From Triticum aestivum (taxonomy: Eukaryota; Streptophyta; Magnoliopsida; Poales; Poaceae), in contig NC_057804.1 of the NCBI RefSeq assembly GCF_018294505.1, positions 249,544,156 through 249,608,155 on the forward strand: a stretch of 64,000 nucleotides of DNA, read 5' to 3'. The notes under the pieces are model-generated. The model searched no databases. It was not told the DNA's origin and was given only the letters and a program-made list of their open reading frames with translations. The first letter of the stretch is position 1. Every line of letters starts with the position of its first letter. Shown here piece after piece: positions 1-10,607 of this stretch. The position numbers and the translations under genes are program-made.

Positions 1-536
1 CTGATAGTGAGGAGACTGCCCCGGCAAAGAAAAACTGGCGGCGGAACAACAGGAAGAAGAAAGGCAAAGATGTGCTAGTCGTTGAGCAGTCCGGCAATGG
101 AGGTGGCGCCAAGAAAGCCAAAGCTAGTAGCTCCGGCGAGGAGGCTGTGGCGGTCGCCGACAAGCAGGATGGCATCAACAAGCAGTACTGCAAGATCCAC
201 CGTACCAAGGGCCATGACCTCCAGAGCTGCAAGAAGGTCGAGCAGCTTGTCGAGCAGCAAAAGGCTGAATACGAGCGACATGACAAGGAGAAGGCCTAGG
301 AAGGTGCTGGAGGAGCCGGCAAGAAACGCCCCGGGCGAGGAGGGCGCCGCGGCAAGGCCAAGCAGCGGCAAGGAGACAGACCTCCCCGTGGCCGCGACAA
401 GGATGAAGATGACGACGATGATGAAGATATGGATGATGATGAGACCGATGAGCAGGAGTTCCAGAAAGCCACAGAGGTCCTATGTGTTGACGGAGGTGCT
501 TCTCTGCATACTTCACACCGCTAGCTCAAGCATTGG
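1..536 (+). pseudogene. gag: gag C-terminal part, copy A (decayed)
   Basis: The frame through 72-299 shows a basic Lys/Arg-rich stretch and then a zinc-knuckle-like motif, YCKIHRTKGHDLQSC (C-x2-H-x4-GH-x4-C), typical of Tat gag. It continues through an Arg/Gly stretch and an Asp/Glu run encoded by GATGAT repeats around 405-450. Two in-frame TAG codons break it, at 297-299 and 521-523; copy B has sense codons at both places (Q after KEKG, E after SHH). The gag core domain lies left of the window. The same frame continues into the protease. The equivalent region of copy B is at 55.9-56.7 kb on the - strand. Confidence 0.8.
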
Positions 537-1345
537 GTGCGGGAAGTTAATGCGGCAGAACCACCCGTCGAGTCACGCAGGCCTCTGAAATGGTCCAGCA
601 CGCCTATCATCTTTGATATAGAGGACCACCCTGATCGCATAACTGCGGTCGGGTGCTTGCCGATGTTGGTTTCACCAACTATCCGCAACCTCAAGGTCAC
701 TAAGATGCTAGTTGACGGCGGGGCCGGCTTGAACCTGATCTCCTCCGCGGTACTCCAAAATTCCAGATCCCTGATGGCGAGCTCGAAGAGACCGGCACGT
801 TCCAAGGAATCAATCCGGGAAGGAGCAAGCCGAAGGGAAAGATCACGTTGCCGGTGACATTTGGCAGCGAGTTGAACTTTAGGACTGAGAGGGTCACTTT
901 TGACGTTGCTGACTTTCCATTGCCTTCCAATGGGATACTCGGCCGTCCAGCACTCGCCAAATTCATGGCAGCCTCTCACTATGCATACAACATACTGAAG
1001 ATGCCAGGCCCGATAAGTGTCATCTCTGTCCCTGGCAACAAGAAGGATGCTCTTATCTACGCCGACAAGAACTACCGGGAAGCAGCAGCCGCAACAGATC
1101 GCGATTCACTTGCCGTTGAAGCTCCCGAGGCGAAGAAGAAAACCAAGTCCGGCAAGAGTTCTGATGCCCACTCCGGCAAGCGCACCTCTTCAGAGTGCTG
1201 TGCTACCGTCGAGGACGCACCATCGAGGTCCACCGGCAAGTGTAAGAAAACAATGGTAGCTCCACCTGAGACTAAGAATGTGTCCGCCAAGGAGGATGGC
1301 ACTGGTGGTACCTTCACCATCAGTGCCACTCTCGACCCTAAATAG
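537..1345 (+). pseudogene. retropepsin-like aspartic protease region, copy A
   Basis: The motif KMLVDGGAGLNLIS (about 702-743) is the D-x-G active site of the Tat protease, preceded by the conserved PIIFD..DHPDRITAVG segment. The frame then shifts near 745-760: downstream residues (PKGKITLPVTFGSELNF and onward) align with copy B only in a frame two bases away. From about 848 the frame is open through LGRPALAKFMA and HYAYNILKMPGP to an amber codon at 1343-1345. RT follows in the same frame, so only that TAG separates the two. Copy B has TAG at the same aligned position (55237-55239). Confidence 0.82.
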
Positions 1346-3652
1346 GAAAGCGCGCTCGTTGCTTTCCTGCGGGCGAACGTTGACGTATTTGCGTGGCAAC
1401 CGTCTGACATCCCCGGTGTTCCCAGGAAAGTAATCGAGCACCATCTTGCCGTCTGTCCTCATGCGCGGCCCGTCAAGCAGAAAGTCAGGAAACAGGCAGT
1501 GGAGCGCCAAGAATTCATCGCAGAAGAAATCAAGAAATTGGAAGCAACAGGCCTCGTCAGAGGAGTGCTCCATCCTACGTGGTTGGCCAACCCTGTAGTC
1601 GTGCGCAAGGCAAACGAGAAATGGAGGCTTTGTATCGACTTTATCAATGTCAATAAAGCTTGTCCCAAAGACCCATTTCCCTTGCCGCGCATCGACCAGA
1701 TTGTTGACTCCACGGCCGGATGTGACTTGCTTTCATTTCTTGATGCATACTCAGGATACCATCAGATCTTCACGGCAGAAGAGGATGAGGAGAAGACCGC
1801 ATTCATCACCCCATGTGGCACTTACTGTTTCGTACGGATGCCTTTCGGTTTAAAGAATGATGGCTCAACATTTGCAAGGGTAGTCCATGACGCTTTTGAG
1901 CCGCAAATACACAGAAATGTGGAAGCCTACATGGATGACATAGTGGTCAAGAGCAAGGACAAGGCGACTCTGATTCAAGATTTAGATGAAACCTTTGCAA
2001 ATCTGCGCAAGATCAACCTCAAGCTTAACCCCGAGAAGTGCGTGTTTGGAGTCCCCTCCGGCAAGCTTCTCGGGTTCTTCGTGTCTCAGCGGGGAATTGA
2101 AGCCAATCCCGACAAGATCAAGGCCATTGAGCAGATTGAAGCTCCAAAGCGCGTCAAGGATGTACGAAGACTTGCCGGTTGCGTAGCTGCTCTCAGCAGG
2201 TTTATCTCTAGGTCTGCTGAGCGCGCCCTGCCATTTTTCAAAATATTGAAAAAGGCAGGTCCAATGAAATGGACTCCGGAAGCGGAGGCTGCGCTGCAGG
2301 ACTTAAAGAGATACCTGTCCTCCACTCCAACACTTGTCGCACCTAAGCCACAAGAGAAGTTGCTGCTATATATAGCGGCAACCAATCAAGTGGTTAGTGC
2401 TGCGTTAGTAGCGGAGAGGGAGGCAGATGATGAGCCAGCAACCACGGCAGATGCATCCAGCGACAAGCAGGAGACTTCACCGGCAAGCTCTGATCCTGAC
2501 AAAGATGGATCTGCGCAGGCGCATGAGAAGATGCAGAAAAGAATGGTGCAGCGCCCAGTTTACTTTGTCAGTTCCCTTCTACAGGGGGCTAGGTCAAGGT
2601 ATTCTGGTGTGCAGAAATTGCTTTTCGGCCTTCTCATGGCCTCGAGAAAGCTGCGCCATTACTTCCAAGCACATGAGATCACAGTCGTAACTCGTTTTCC
2701 GCTGAAGAGGATACTGCAAAATCCAGAAGCAACAGGCAGGATTGTTGAGTGGGCACTGGAACTGTCAAGCTTTTGCCTCAAGTTTAAGAGCACTTCAACT
2801 ATCCAAAGCAGAGCATTGGCAGAGTTCATAGCAGAGTGGACGCCAACACAAGATGAAGAAGTTCCAGAAACGAGCATCCCCGTCAAGGAAGCAAGCAAAG
2901 AGTGGCTGATGTACTTTGATGGTGCTTTCTCGCTGCAAGGCGCCGGTGCGGGCGTGCTACTTGTTGCACCCACCGGAGAGCACCTCAAGTACGTAGTCCA
3001 GATGCACTTTCCCAAGGAGCAAGCAACGAACAATACTGCAGAGTATGAAGGTTTTCTTGCCGGTCTCAGGATCACAGCGGACCTTGGAATCAAGAAGCTC
3101 ATTGTCAGGGGTGACTCACAGCTTGTCGTCCGCCAAGTGAACAAGAATTATCAGAGTCCGTTGATGGAAGCCTACGTTGATGAAGTGAGAAAGCTAGAAG
3201 AGCACTTTGACGGCCTACAGATGGAACATGTTCCAAGAGCTCAGAACGACATTGCCGATGGCCTGTCAAAGTGCGCCGCACTTAAGTTACCTGTGGAACC
3301 AGGGATCTTTGTGCTCAAGCTGACTCAACCATCTGTAACGGCATCAACTGGACAGATCAAGAAGAGGAAGTTGATTTCTGGTGACTATTTTCCGGCGGAG
3401 CTCCTCGAAGCCGCCGCCAAGAAGGTCCTAAAGATCAACACCAAAGGTGCTGAGGAGCAGTCTGCTCCGGCAAGCCTTAGGGTTTGTTCCGTTGAAGCAG
3501 ACGCTCCCGGCAAGTTTTGCTCCGGCAAGCTTGCCGGGGAACGCCAAGCTCCGGCTGAGCCGCAGGTTCTCGCTGTAGAAGCGGATGTTCCCGCAGCAGC
3601 AGATGTGCCTTTAGTCTTTGTTATCGAGCCGCAAGCTCTAGCATGGGCATAG
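1346..3652 (+). pseudogene. pol: pol: reverse transcriptase, RNase H and archaeal-type RNase H, copy A
   Basis: This is the enzyme block that copies the element RNA into DNA. The frame is open from 1346 to a TAG at 3650-3652; there is no convincing ATG, as expected inside a polyprotein. RT motifs appear in order: WRLCIDF, CPKDPFPLPRIDQIVD, LDAYSGYHQI, MPFGLKN and the catalytic YMDD (1928-1939), all intact. A first RNase H-like segment ends with RPVYFVSSLLQGARSRYSGVQK; it is degenerate, as usual in Tat. A second, archaeal-type RNase H begins near 2912 with YFDGA (Asp at 2918) and continues with NNTAEY (Glu at 3041), GDSQL (Asp at 3113) and NDIAD (3248-3259), so the acidic residues are all present. 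A linker rich in Pro and Ala follows. The terminal TAG aligns with a Gln codon in copy B. Confidence 0.92.
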
Positions 3653-4879
3653 CAGATTGTCCGTTTCCTTCAGACAGGAGAACTTCCCGAAGAGCAAGAA
3701 GAAGCGGAAAGAGTAGCCCGGCAGTCAAGTATGTACCAGTTTGTTGATGACACACTGTACAAAAGAAGACTCAACGGCGTGAAATTGAAGTGTATTCACC
3801 GGGAGGACGGACAAAAGCTGTTGGCAGAGATACATGGAGGCATATGTGGTCACCACATTGGCGCGAGAGCACTTGCCGGCAAAGTGTTCCGGCAAGGTTT
3901 CTTTTGGCCGACAGCCCTCCAGGATGCAACCGCACAAGTAACCAAGTGTGAAGCGTGCCAGTTCCATTCCAAGCAGATACACCAGCCAGCTCAAGCTCTC
4001 TAGACGATCCCTTTATCCTGGCCATTTTCGGTCTGGGGGCTCGATATCCTCGGCCCTTTTCCCCAAGCTGTCGGGGGCTTTGAGTACTTGTACGTTGCAA
4101 TCGACAAGTTCACAAAGTGGCCGGAAGTGGAACCAGTGAGGAAGGTGACAGCACAATCAGCAGTCAAGTTCTTCAGGTCGATTGTTTGCCGTTTCGGGAT
4201 CCCTAACAGGATCATCACCGACAACGGCACACAATTCACGAGCCGCACCTTCATGCAGTACGTCCAAGATCTTGGCGCCAAGGTCTGCTTCGCTTCTGTT
4301 GCTCATCCGAGAAGCAACGGTCAAGCGGAGAGGGCAAATGCTGAAGTGCTGCGCGGGCTCAAGACTAGGACTTTCGACAGGCTGTGCAAGTGCGGAAGAA
4401 ACTGGATTGAGGAGCTGCCGGTGGTTCTTTGGTCGATCAGGACGACGCCAAATCGAGCCACTGGCCAAACACCTTTCGCTCTAGTCTATGGAGCAGAGGC
4501 AGTTCTCCCCACGGAACTCGTATACGGATCACCTCGAGTGCTCGCTTATGATGAGCTTGAGCAAGAGCAGCTGCGACAAGATGACGCGCTGCTCCTTGAG
4601 GAGGACCGTCTTCAGGCTGCTGTACGAGCTGCTCGATACCAGCAAGCTTTGCGCCGCTACCATAGCCGCAAAGTTAATGCCAGAAGTTTCGAGGAAGGCG
4701 ACCTTGTTCTTCGGCGCGTTCAGTCCACCAAGAATTCCAACAAGTTGACGCCGAAGTGGGAAGGCCCTTACCGGGTGAAACGAGTCACTAGGCCTGGCGC
4801 TGTCCGCCTTGAGACCGAAGATGGCATTCCGGTGAGCAACTCCTGGAACATTGAGCATCTTCATAAGTTTTACCCGTAG
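3653..4879 (+). pseudogene. integrase, copy A
   Basis: The frame is the same as RT. An N-terminal zinc-binding HHCC region is visible around 3800-3970 (H residues in IHGGICGHH, then KCEAC). The core has the DDE triad: Asp in YVAIDKF (4103), Asp in IITDNGTQF (4220) and Glu in NGQAER (4328), the last two separated by exactly 35 residues. The C-terminal part has the GPY/F-type motif WEGPYRV and ends NIEHLHKFYP before TAG at 4877-4879. No chromodomain follows, which supports Tat rather than a chromovirus. One internal TAG at 4001-4003 replaces a Gln seen in copy B. This is the least damaged integrase in the window. Confidence 0.9.
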
Positions 4880-5622
4880 GGCGCGGTTGCCGGAATCTTT
4901 TCTGGCAACCACCTTTTGTACAAGTCTTGCCGATGTTGCATGTAATCCTTTGTACAAAGCCGGGCGCAGACCCCATGCATAAGTAAAGCTCATGTGCTCC
5001 GCACATTTTGTCAATATCATGCTATCTACTTTATTTTTGCATACGTTATCTGACACTTTGTGCAGCGCCTACCCCCGGTAAGCAATAACGAGCCGTAAGG
5101 CTCCATATCTTTATTTTCTCGTCTTTCTTTTTCTCCAAAAGGAAAGGAAGGTTCCCTCGCACACAAGTTTGCCAGGGGGAAAGGAGAAGATAATGGTGTG
5201 GACTAGGCATCGTTCAAGGAAGTTTCGCCTTACCGGAAAGCAAACGACAAAAAAGCTAAGTTGCCAAAGTTTGAGCAATCAGTTTAAATTTTTAAGTTAT
5301 CTTCCTCTAACGACCATACTTTGTATGGAAAACCTGTGCGCGGTGGAACCAACTCGTAGCTAGTTGCGCCCTTACTTTGTTTCGAGTCCGCTCAACAACT
5401 TAAGTGAGCTGCGACTAGTTGCGACAAGGTTTCTTGTCGGTAGCGGCACCGCCAGCAGGCTGCTGATGTCCCGCACTCAGCGCTCGCGGCTAAGGTGCCT
5501 GCGCCGACAAGTTCCCTAAAAGCGTAGGGCAAAAACATACAAAGGAAGGAATCAAGTAAAGGAAATAACACAGCAATCTCTACCCAAAATAGAGTTATAT
5601 TACAAGATAGCTTGTCGCAGCT
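4880..5622 (+). other. noncoding spacer between integrase and antisense gene, copy A
   Basis: About 740 bases between the end of integrase and the stop codon of the opposite-strand gene; the two transcription units converge here. I see no open frame of note. The first 120 bases resemble the corresponding stretch beyond integrase in copy B (shared TTGTACAAG..CTTGCCG and CGCAGACCC..ATGCATAA wording near 43330-43390 on the - strand), so it is an inherited part of the element. Confidence 0.6.
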
Positions 5623-7199
5623 CTAACAGATTGTTCTCATGACATGACCGACAGCGACAAAGAAAAAGAGAAAACGGGCGGCCTGATCTACGCGATCGCC
5701 CTCAACCCTCTTGATCTCTCTCACCTTGTCCACAATGGGTGCGACAAGGGCCTTGAGCGCTTCCAGATCAGCATCCGGCGGCAGGGACCTGAGGACGTTG
5801 GTGAGGTTGAGGCCTAGGTTGCGGAAGGCCACCTTCACCAGCACCTTTTGAAGAACTCCCGCGCAGATCTTGCGCGACTCGTCGGCCAGCTGCTTTGGGA
5901 TCTTCTCCCGGAGTCGCCGGAGGGCCGTCGCCACGCCTTTGAAGAACAAGCTGAGCTTGGCGCAGGGTTGGAGGTGCTCGTCGGAAGAATACCCGAGGTC
6001 CTCCATCCCCAGCTGTGCCAGCTCCCCGTCGATGGCGGCGGCAACATTCACGAGACCCCCGGTCCAGTGCTCCACAGTCTCCCTAAAAGCATTCTGGGCG
6101 GCAGCAGCACTCGCTAGCAGTGCCTCGTCGGTCTTGATCTTCTCCTTCAAGGCCACTTCCTGCTCCCTGGCGACGTCCAGCATCTTGGTCAAAGTGGCCA
6201 GCTTCAACTCAAGATTTGCGTTGGAGTCCTTGGCGGCGCTAAGCTCTTTGCTCCTCTCAGCGAGACGACCCTGCAGCTCGCCATGAGCGGCGGCGTCCTT
6301 CTCGCGCTCATGCTTGAGCGCGGCAAGCTCCTCGCCGCTTGCCTTGAGATCGGCCTCCAGCTGCGCCATCTTCGTCTCCAGCTCCTTCTTGGCGGCCTCG
6401 GCAGCTGCGGCAGCATCCTTTGCTTCCTTGCGAGCCCTGCCAATTGCTTGCTCGCGTGCGGCAAGCTCCTCCTTGTGGCTGTCAAGGTTGACCTTGCACT
6501 GCGCCAATTCGCCTTCCTGCGCAGATAGCTTCTCGGCAGCAAGCCACTGTTGCTCTTCAACCTCAGCCTTCTCGAGGAGGAAGGCTTTCCGCTCCTCGGC
6601 GACTTGCTCCCGCTCCTCTGCCAGGGATCGGAGAGCTTCCTGCCTGAGACCCCGGAGCTCGTCCGTGCGCTTCTCGATGTCCACTCCCGCCTTCGTGACA
6701 AGCGCTTCTCGGGATTCCAGCTTGGCCTGTCGGGCGCGGTAAAGTGACAACAGCTTCCCCAGCAGCCGCTCCTCCTCAGGCTCGTCGCTGCTGCTGCTTG
6801 GCGCGTCGACCAGCGTCAGCCTAGCGGAGGCGAGCACCTCTCCATCCAAGGTTTCTCCTTCGACCGGCGCCCTGGAGCTTGACGCCCAGGGGAGCTTGAT
6901 GAAGATGCCATCACCGGCCTTCAAATAGGCGCCGGGCTGGGGCTCTTCGGAGCCTGGCGCTGTAGCAGCAGCGGAGGGATCGGCGGTCGGTGTAGCGCCT
7001 GACGCTCCTGCGGCCTCGGGGCCGTCAGTGCGATCACCGGATCCCTTGCCAGCTTCTGCGGCGGCAGCTTTGGCGGCCTCTTCGCCGGCGGGATCATCAG
7101 CGCCGGCTTCTCCTTCGGTGGCAACGGCGTTGTCGGTATTGCTGTGCGCGCCATCCTCGCCGGCGACCTCAGTTTCCATCGGCTCCGTGGCAGATGGAT

Positions 7200-7294
7200 C
7201 TGACGAACGGAAAAAAGAGAAAAGTCAAGCAAATATCCAAAAAGAAAATCAGAAGAAGAAGAACCCAAGGGAAGTTTTCAAGTAAGAGGATTAC
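7200..7294 (-). other. predicted intron 2 of antisense gene
   Basis: On the - strand the donor reads ACAG|GTAATC and the acceptor TTCGTCAG|ATCC after a T-rich stretch. Removing 95 bases joins the exon 2 frame (..TADPST) to the frame of exon 3 just upstream of METEVAG. Unspliced, the frame stops shortly after the donor. Confidence 0.65.
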
Positions 7295-7344
7295 CTGTAC
7301 TAGGATCTGCAGTCGTGGTCTCAACCACCGGAGGATCACTGGTG

Positions 7345-7430
7345 CTGTCCCTTGCCGGAGAATTGTCCCTTGCCGGAGAGTTCTCCCTTGCCGGAGAACG
7401 CTCCCTTGCCGGGTAATTCTCCCTTGGCGG
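7345..7430 (-). repeat. 18-bp coding minisatellite in exon 2 of the antisense gene
   Basis: Four full units and a partial unit of an 18-base repeat (TTGCCGGAGAATTGTCCC and variants) in perfect register. On the - strand it encodes a six-residue repeat of the type SPAREN/SPARDN/SPARDS. The length, divisible by three, preserves the frame whatever the copy number. Confidence 0.85.
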
Positions 7431-7647
7431 TGTAGTCGAAGCGGATGGCACTTCGGGAACAGCTTCTGGGCTCTCCTGGAAGTAAACTATATACTTACGT
7501 CGGGCGCTGCGATGGGGGCTGCTTTGGGGAAAAGTTGTCGGGTCCGGCAAGGTGGTCTCTGGAACGCCCCCTGCAGTCGCGGTGGGTTCGTCCTCGATGA
7601 CAATCACCGGGACCTTGGCTCTCTTCGCCGCTCTCTGGGCCAGAGTC

Positions 7648-7737
7648 CTGAAAAGGGATGTGTTCGGAGTAAAGAAAATCAGATACAAGGCAAAACAGCA
7701 AGAATTGAAGAACTACAAGTACAGCAAAGAATCTTAC
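7648..7737 (-). other. predicted intron 1 of antisense gene
   Basis: On the - strand the donor is GAAGA|GTAAGATTC and the acceptor CCCTTTTCAG|GACTC after a pyrimidine-rich tract. Removing 90 bases joins ..SSNEEEE to TLAQRAAKRAKV in frame. Read-through would hit TAA at the donor itself. Confidence 0.7.
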
Positions 7738-9520
7738 TCTTCTTCTTCCTCGTTGGAGCTGAGCGCGGAGAGATCGAAGTCCGGCTTGCCTCCGGTGCGA
7801 CGAGGCGGAGGAGTAGGCTCCCTTTTTCGCTTGGCAGGAGCAGTAGCGGTGGACCGGGAAGACCCCGCTCCAGTTGCCGCAGCGGCGTGAGGCGCTCCCC
7901 CGGCAACAGTGCTTGCCGCGGTAGAATGTGTCGCGCGGCACGGCGGCTGTTGATTCGCCTACCACCCCGCTACGTCCCCGGCCTTGCGGAGACGCCTTCT
8001 TGGTGGAGCTGGGGGCTCCTCTTGCGGCGAGCTGGCTGAAGGTGGGGAGGAGGAGGAGCCGATCTTCAACGAGTCGCTCGCGCCCTCAGCGGGCTCGCTC
8101 GACTCAGCTTCAGGCCCGACAAGCTCTTACTCGCCGGCAAACTCCTCTCGCTCGACAAGGCTTGCCGCCTCTGCTGCCTCTGCCTCCTCCACGGTGAATC
8201 CAAACTTACCCGCGGCAGCGGCTGCTACCGCCTCTTCCAGCCTAGTGGCGATGCACTGCATCTCCGCATCAGTGGTGTCGCGGGTGAGGCTCTTCTGTTC
8301 GTCGGAGCAGACCGGCACTTCTACCAAGCCGTCAGAGAAATCCCGCACGACGTCATCCGCAGGCTCTTGCCAGGTTGTGACGATTCCATGCGAATCGCAC
8401 AGCGGCATCATTGCACGGATGTGGTCGAGCGAGGAGTTGTTGCACAACGGAACGACACCCCTCGGCGACATGAATGCTTCGGGATGCTGAGGATCGCGCT
8501 TGAACAGCTCCAGGATCATCGCGTCTAGTTCCAGGACGGTGAAGTTGAAGTTGAGGCCCGGGCGCAGCCTCATGATATCCGCCGAGTTTTGGAACTCCCA
8601 GGCGGGTCTCCTCCTCTCCTGCAGGGGGGCGATGCGGCAGCGAAGGAAATCTGCGCCAACGGCGCCTAGGGTGAGCCCGGCAAGCCTGAGGCGTAAGATC
8701 CGGATGACGGCAATCTTCAGCCTATCGTATTCTAGGGCCACGTTGCTCCAATCGTTGCCGCGCGCTATTGGGACTTGGCGCTGGGTGGTGAATGGCTGCG
8801 GGTTCTCCTCGACAATCCAGCACCATTCTGCTCTCCATTCCTCCCACTTGCTGCGGAGCTCTCCCTCCAGATAAGCTTCCTTCTTGCCTGCTGTTGAGAT
8901 CCAGGTGATTCCGCTGGATAAAGGTTCTCCTCTCTCGACTCGGGGCATAAAGAAGTGGCGAAAAAGAGCGACATTTGGATGGACTCTGACAAAGTTTTCG
9001 CAGAGATGTGCGAAAACTGCCATGGTTAGAACGGCATTGGGGGTGAAGTCAAGGAGGCGGAACCCGTAGGTGTTCATGATATCGCAGAAAAATTCAGAGA
9101 AAGGCGGGCAGAGCCCACAGTAGAAGAACAGTGCGAAGAAAGGGTATCCATTCAGAGCCAGTTCCGAAGCGGCAGCTGGGAGTACCTTCGTGCACGGATG
9201 CGCTCGCGTCTCCGTCGACCAGAAGAGGTAGTAGTACTCCCTCAGCTCCTTTGCGTCGAGCTGGGGGGGGGGAAGATTGCCCACTCCTTTCGCAGCGCCG
9301 CGAGACGCTGCGCCTCGGCCGACTTCACGACCTTCCCCTTGTCGGCTTTCGGAGCCATGACGAAGGTGGTGGGGGAGATCTGCGGCGTTGGTGATGCTGG
9401 TGGCGATGGGGGGCGGAGCGCTACTCTCTTTCAGCTTTGGAAAGAAGGGGGGAGCGGCGGAGATTTTTGAGATTGGAGTAGCAACCGGCGAGATGGGCGA
9501 ACTGCCCCTGTTTCCCCTGC

Positions 9521-9527
9521 TTATAAA
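9521..9527 (-). promoter_or_regulatory. TATA box for the antisense gene
   Basis: TTTATAA on the - strand in an otherwise GC-rich region, about 165 bases upstream of the ATG at 9358. This leaves room for a 5' leader of roughly 130 bases. The stretch 9359-9704 has no other supported feature; a purine-rich run on the + strand (9525-9540) might be the polypurine tract, but I could not fix it. Confidence 0.5.
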
Positions 9528-9704
9528 GAGGGAGGGGGCGGGCGTCCCGTTATTCCGAATAAAGAAACCACCCACGATCTCTCCCACGACGCCGCATTCA
9601 ACGCGTGCCGTTCGGGGAGGGCGCGGTGGATACGGAGTAAGATACGGCGTAACCCAGGCCGCGCGTGCCCGTGCCCTGTTTTGGGCCTGGCCCAACAGCG
9701 CTCG

Positions 9705-10607
9705 GCGCCATGTGTGGACCAGGCCCGAACTTGTGCACGGGCAGTTGCAGCACCCCGCGGCAAGGCTTGCCGGGTGACCGCCAAGGTCCTCCGTGGTTCC
9801 TTTGGAACCATTCAAGAACAAAGTATTCAAGCCAAGGAGACAAGGCCCCGGCAAGAGGAGCTTGCCGGGAAGGCCAACCAAGGCATCACAAGGAACTTGC
9901 CGCGACGCGCCACGCATCCCGGCAAGGCCCGGTGAGCGACAAGCTTCCGGGCGCGACAAGACAATATCCGTGGCAAGGCGCTTGCCGCAACAAGATACCA
10001 CTCAGTACCCGCGCTCCAGCACATCCACCAACGTGTCGCCCTGAGGCCTTTCCAGACGCGCATGGCAAGAGGCTGTGCAGCCAGCGGTGCGCGGTGGCAA
10101 GCGACGCTGACAAGACTGGCATCATGGCGAACGGTGGCGTCCCTGACGGTCCTTTTTGCACTATTTGGGTGATGCAGACGGGCATTTAATGCCTTTGTCC
10201 CTTGCCGTCAGGGTTAGGTAGGATACACTGTACAAGTAGTTGTACCAACCGCAATTCCTTTCCATTTTTGCCCTTGTCTACGTTGCCACCTGCCGGAGAC
10301 CCCTTGAGCGTATAAAAGGAGGCCCATGCGCAACGTAGGGCGGGGGGTTTCGAAGCCAGAAAAACACTCATGCTCGGTCTCGTTAGCAGCTGGTGCGTAC
10401 TGTAGCACTCAGCGCTCCTGAGCAAGAACTCAATACAATCAGACAAGCAGCAGTAGGAGTATTATCTCTCCGGAGAGCTCCGAAGCTGGGTAAAACTGCT
10501 CGCGTGCTTCGCCTCGATCCGCTCTTCGTGCGACCTCCGCCCCCCGCCGAACCGAAAGGGGCTCGGTCTGCCGGTCCCATAGGTGTTCGTGGATCAGCTT
10601 CCCCGAC
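9705..10607 (+). repeat. 3' LTR of copy A (left boundary approximate)
   Basis: The right end CTTCCCCGACA at 10607 is clear because homology to the host S-family LTR begins at 10608. A TATA box and a GC-poor transcription start region lie about 300 bases before the end, as expected of an LTR. The left end is not resolved: no clean polypurine tract followed by TG is visible, and the 5' LTR is outside the window for comparison. The first half is full of CTTGCCGG/CCGGCAAG words (for example 9765-9780, 9848-9872). Confidence 0.6.
10311..10317 (+). promoter_or_regulatory. LTR promoter TATA box, copy A
   Basis: TATAAAA preceded by a C-rich stretch in the 3' LTR, about 290 bases before the LTR end. 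It is in sense orientation for the element and would read out into the flanking S LTR. Confidence 0.6.

Larger units (their letters stand above)
5623..9358 (-). pseudogene. antisense gene of Tat element (gypsy-type transposase-like domain plus coiled coil), three exons
   Basis: The gene runs opposite to gag-pol, from ATG at 9358 to a stop at 5623. Proposed exons are 9358-7738, 7647-7295 and 7199-5623, with introns of 90 and 95 bases. Both splices use GT/AG and keep the frame (phase 2, then phase 1). Exon 1 encodes the plant domain usually named putative gypsy-type transposon (Transposase_28), with EYYYLFWSTE, FFYCGLCPPFSEFF and IMNTYGFRLLDFTPNAV, then a Ser/Pro/Ala-rich tail with the basic patch PAKRKRE, a possible nuclear signal. 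Exon 2 carries a SPAREN-type repeat. Exon 3 gives about 525 residues, mostly a heptad-rich Ala/Glu/Lys/Leu coiled coil with a helical C-terminus. Damage: a base is missing in a 10-base C run (9262-9271), TAA at 8127-8129 and TAG at 7959-7961. Repaired length would be about 1180 residues. The molecular function is not known to me. Confidence 0.75.
1..10607 (+). mobile_element. Ty3/gypsy LTR retrotransposon, Tat lineage, copy A (5' end outside window)
   Basis: The order is gag tail, protease, RT, RNase H, archaeal-type RNase H, integrase, then a long region with a gene on the opposite strand, then a 3' LTR. A second RNase H with YFDG/NNTAEY/GDSQL motifs, no chromodomain after the integrase, and an antisense ORF between pol and the 3' LTR are together diagnostic of the Tat lineage. 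The 5' LTR and most of gag lie left of the window. The right end is CTTCCCCGACA at 10607. The DNA that follows aligns with the inside of an S-family LTR, so copy A inserted into that LTR; GAGTA (10608-10612) is the expected target duplication but its partner is not visible. All coding parts carry stops or frameshifts, so this copy is not autonomous. Confidence 0.9.

Noticed and set aside
9272..10001. Upstream open frame joined to the antisense gene
   Set aside because: The residues are low-complexity antisense of LTR sequence; the conserved start MAPKADKGK is in another frame just before the C run.
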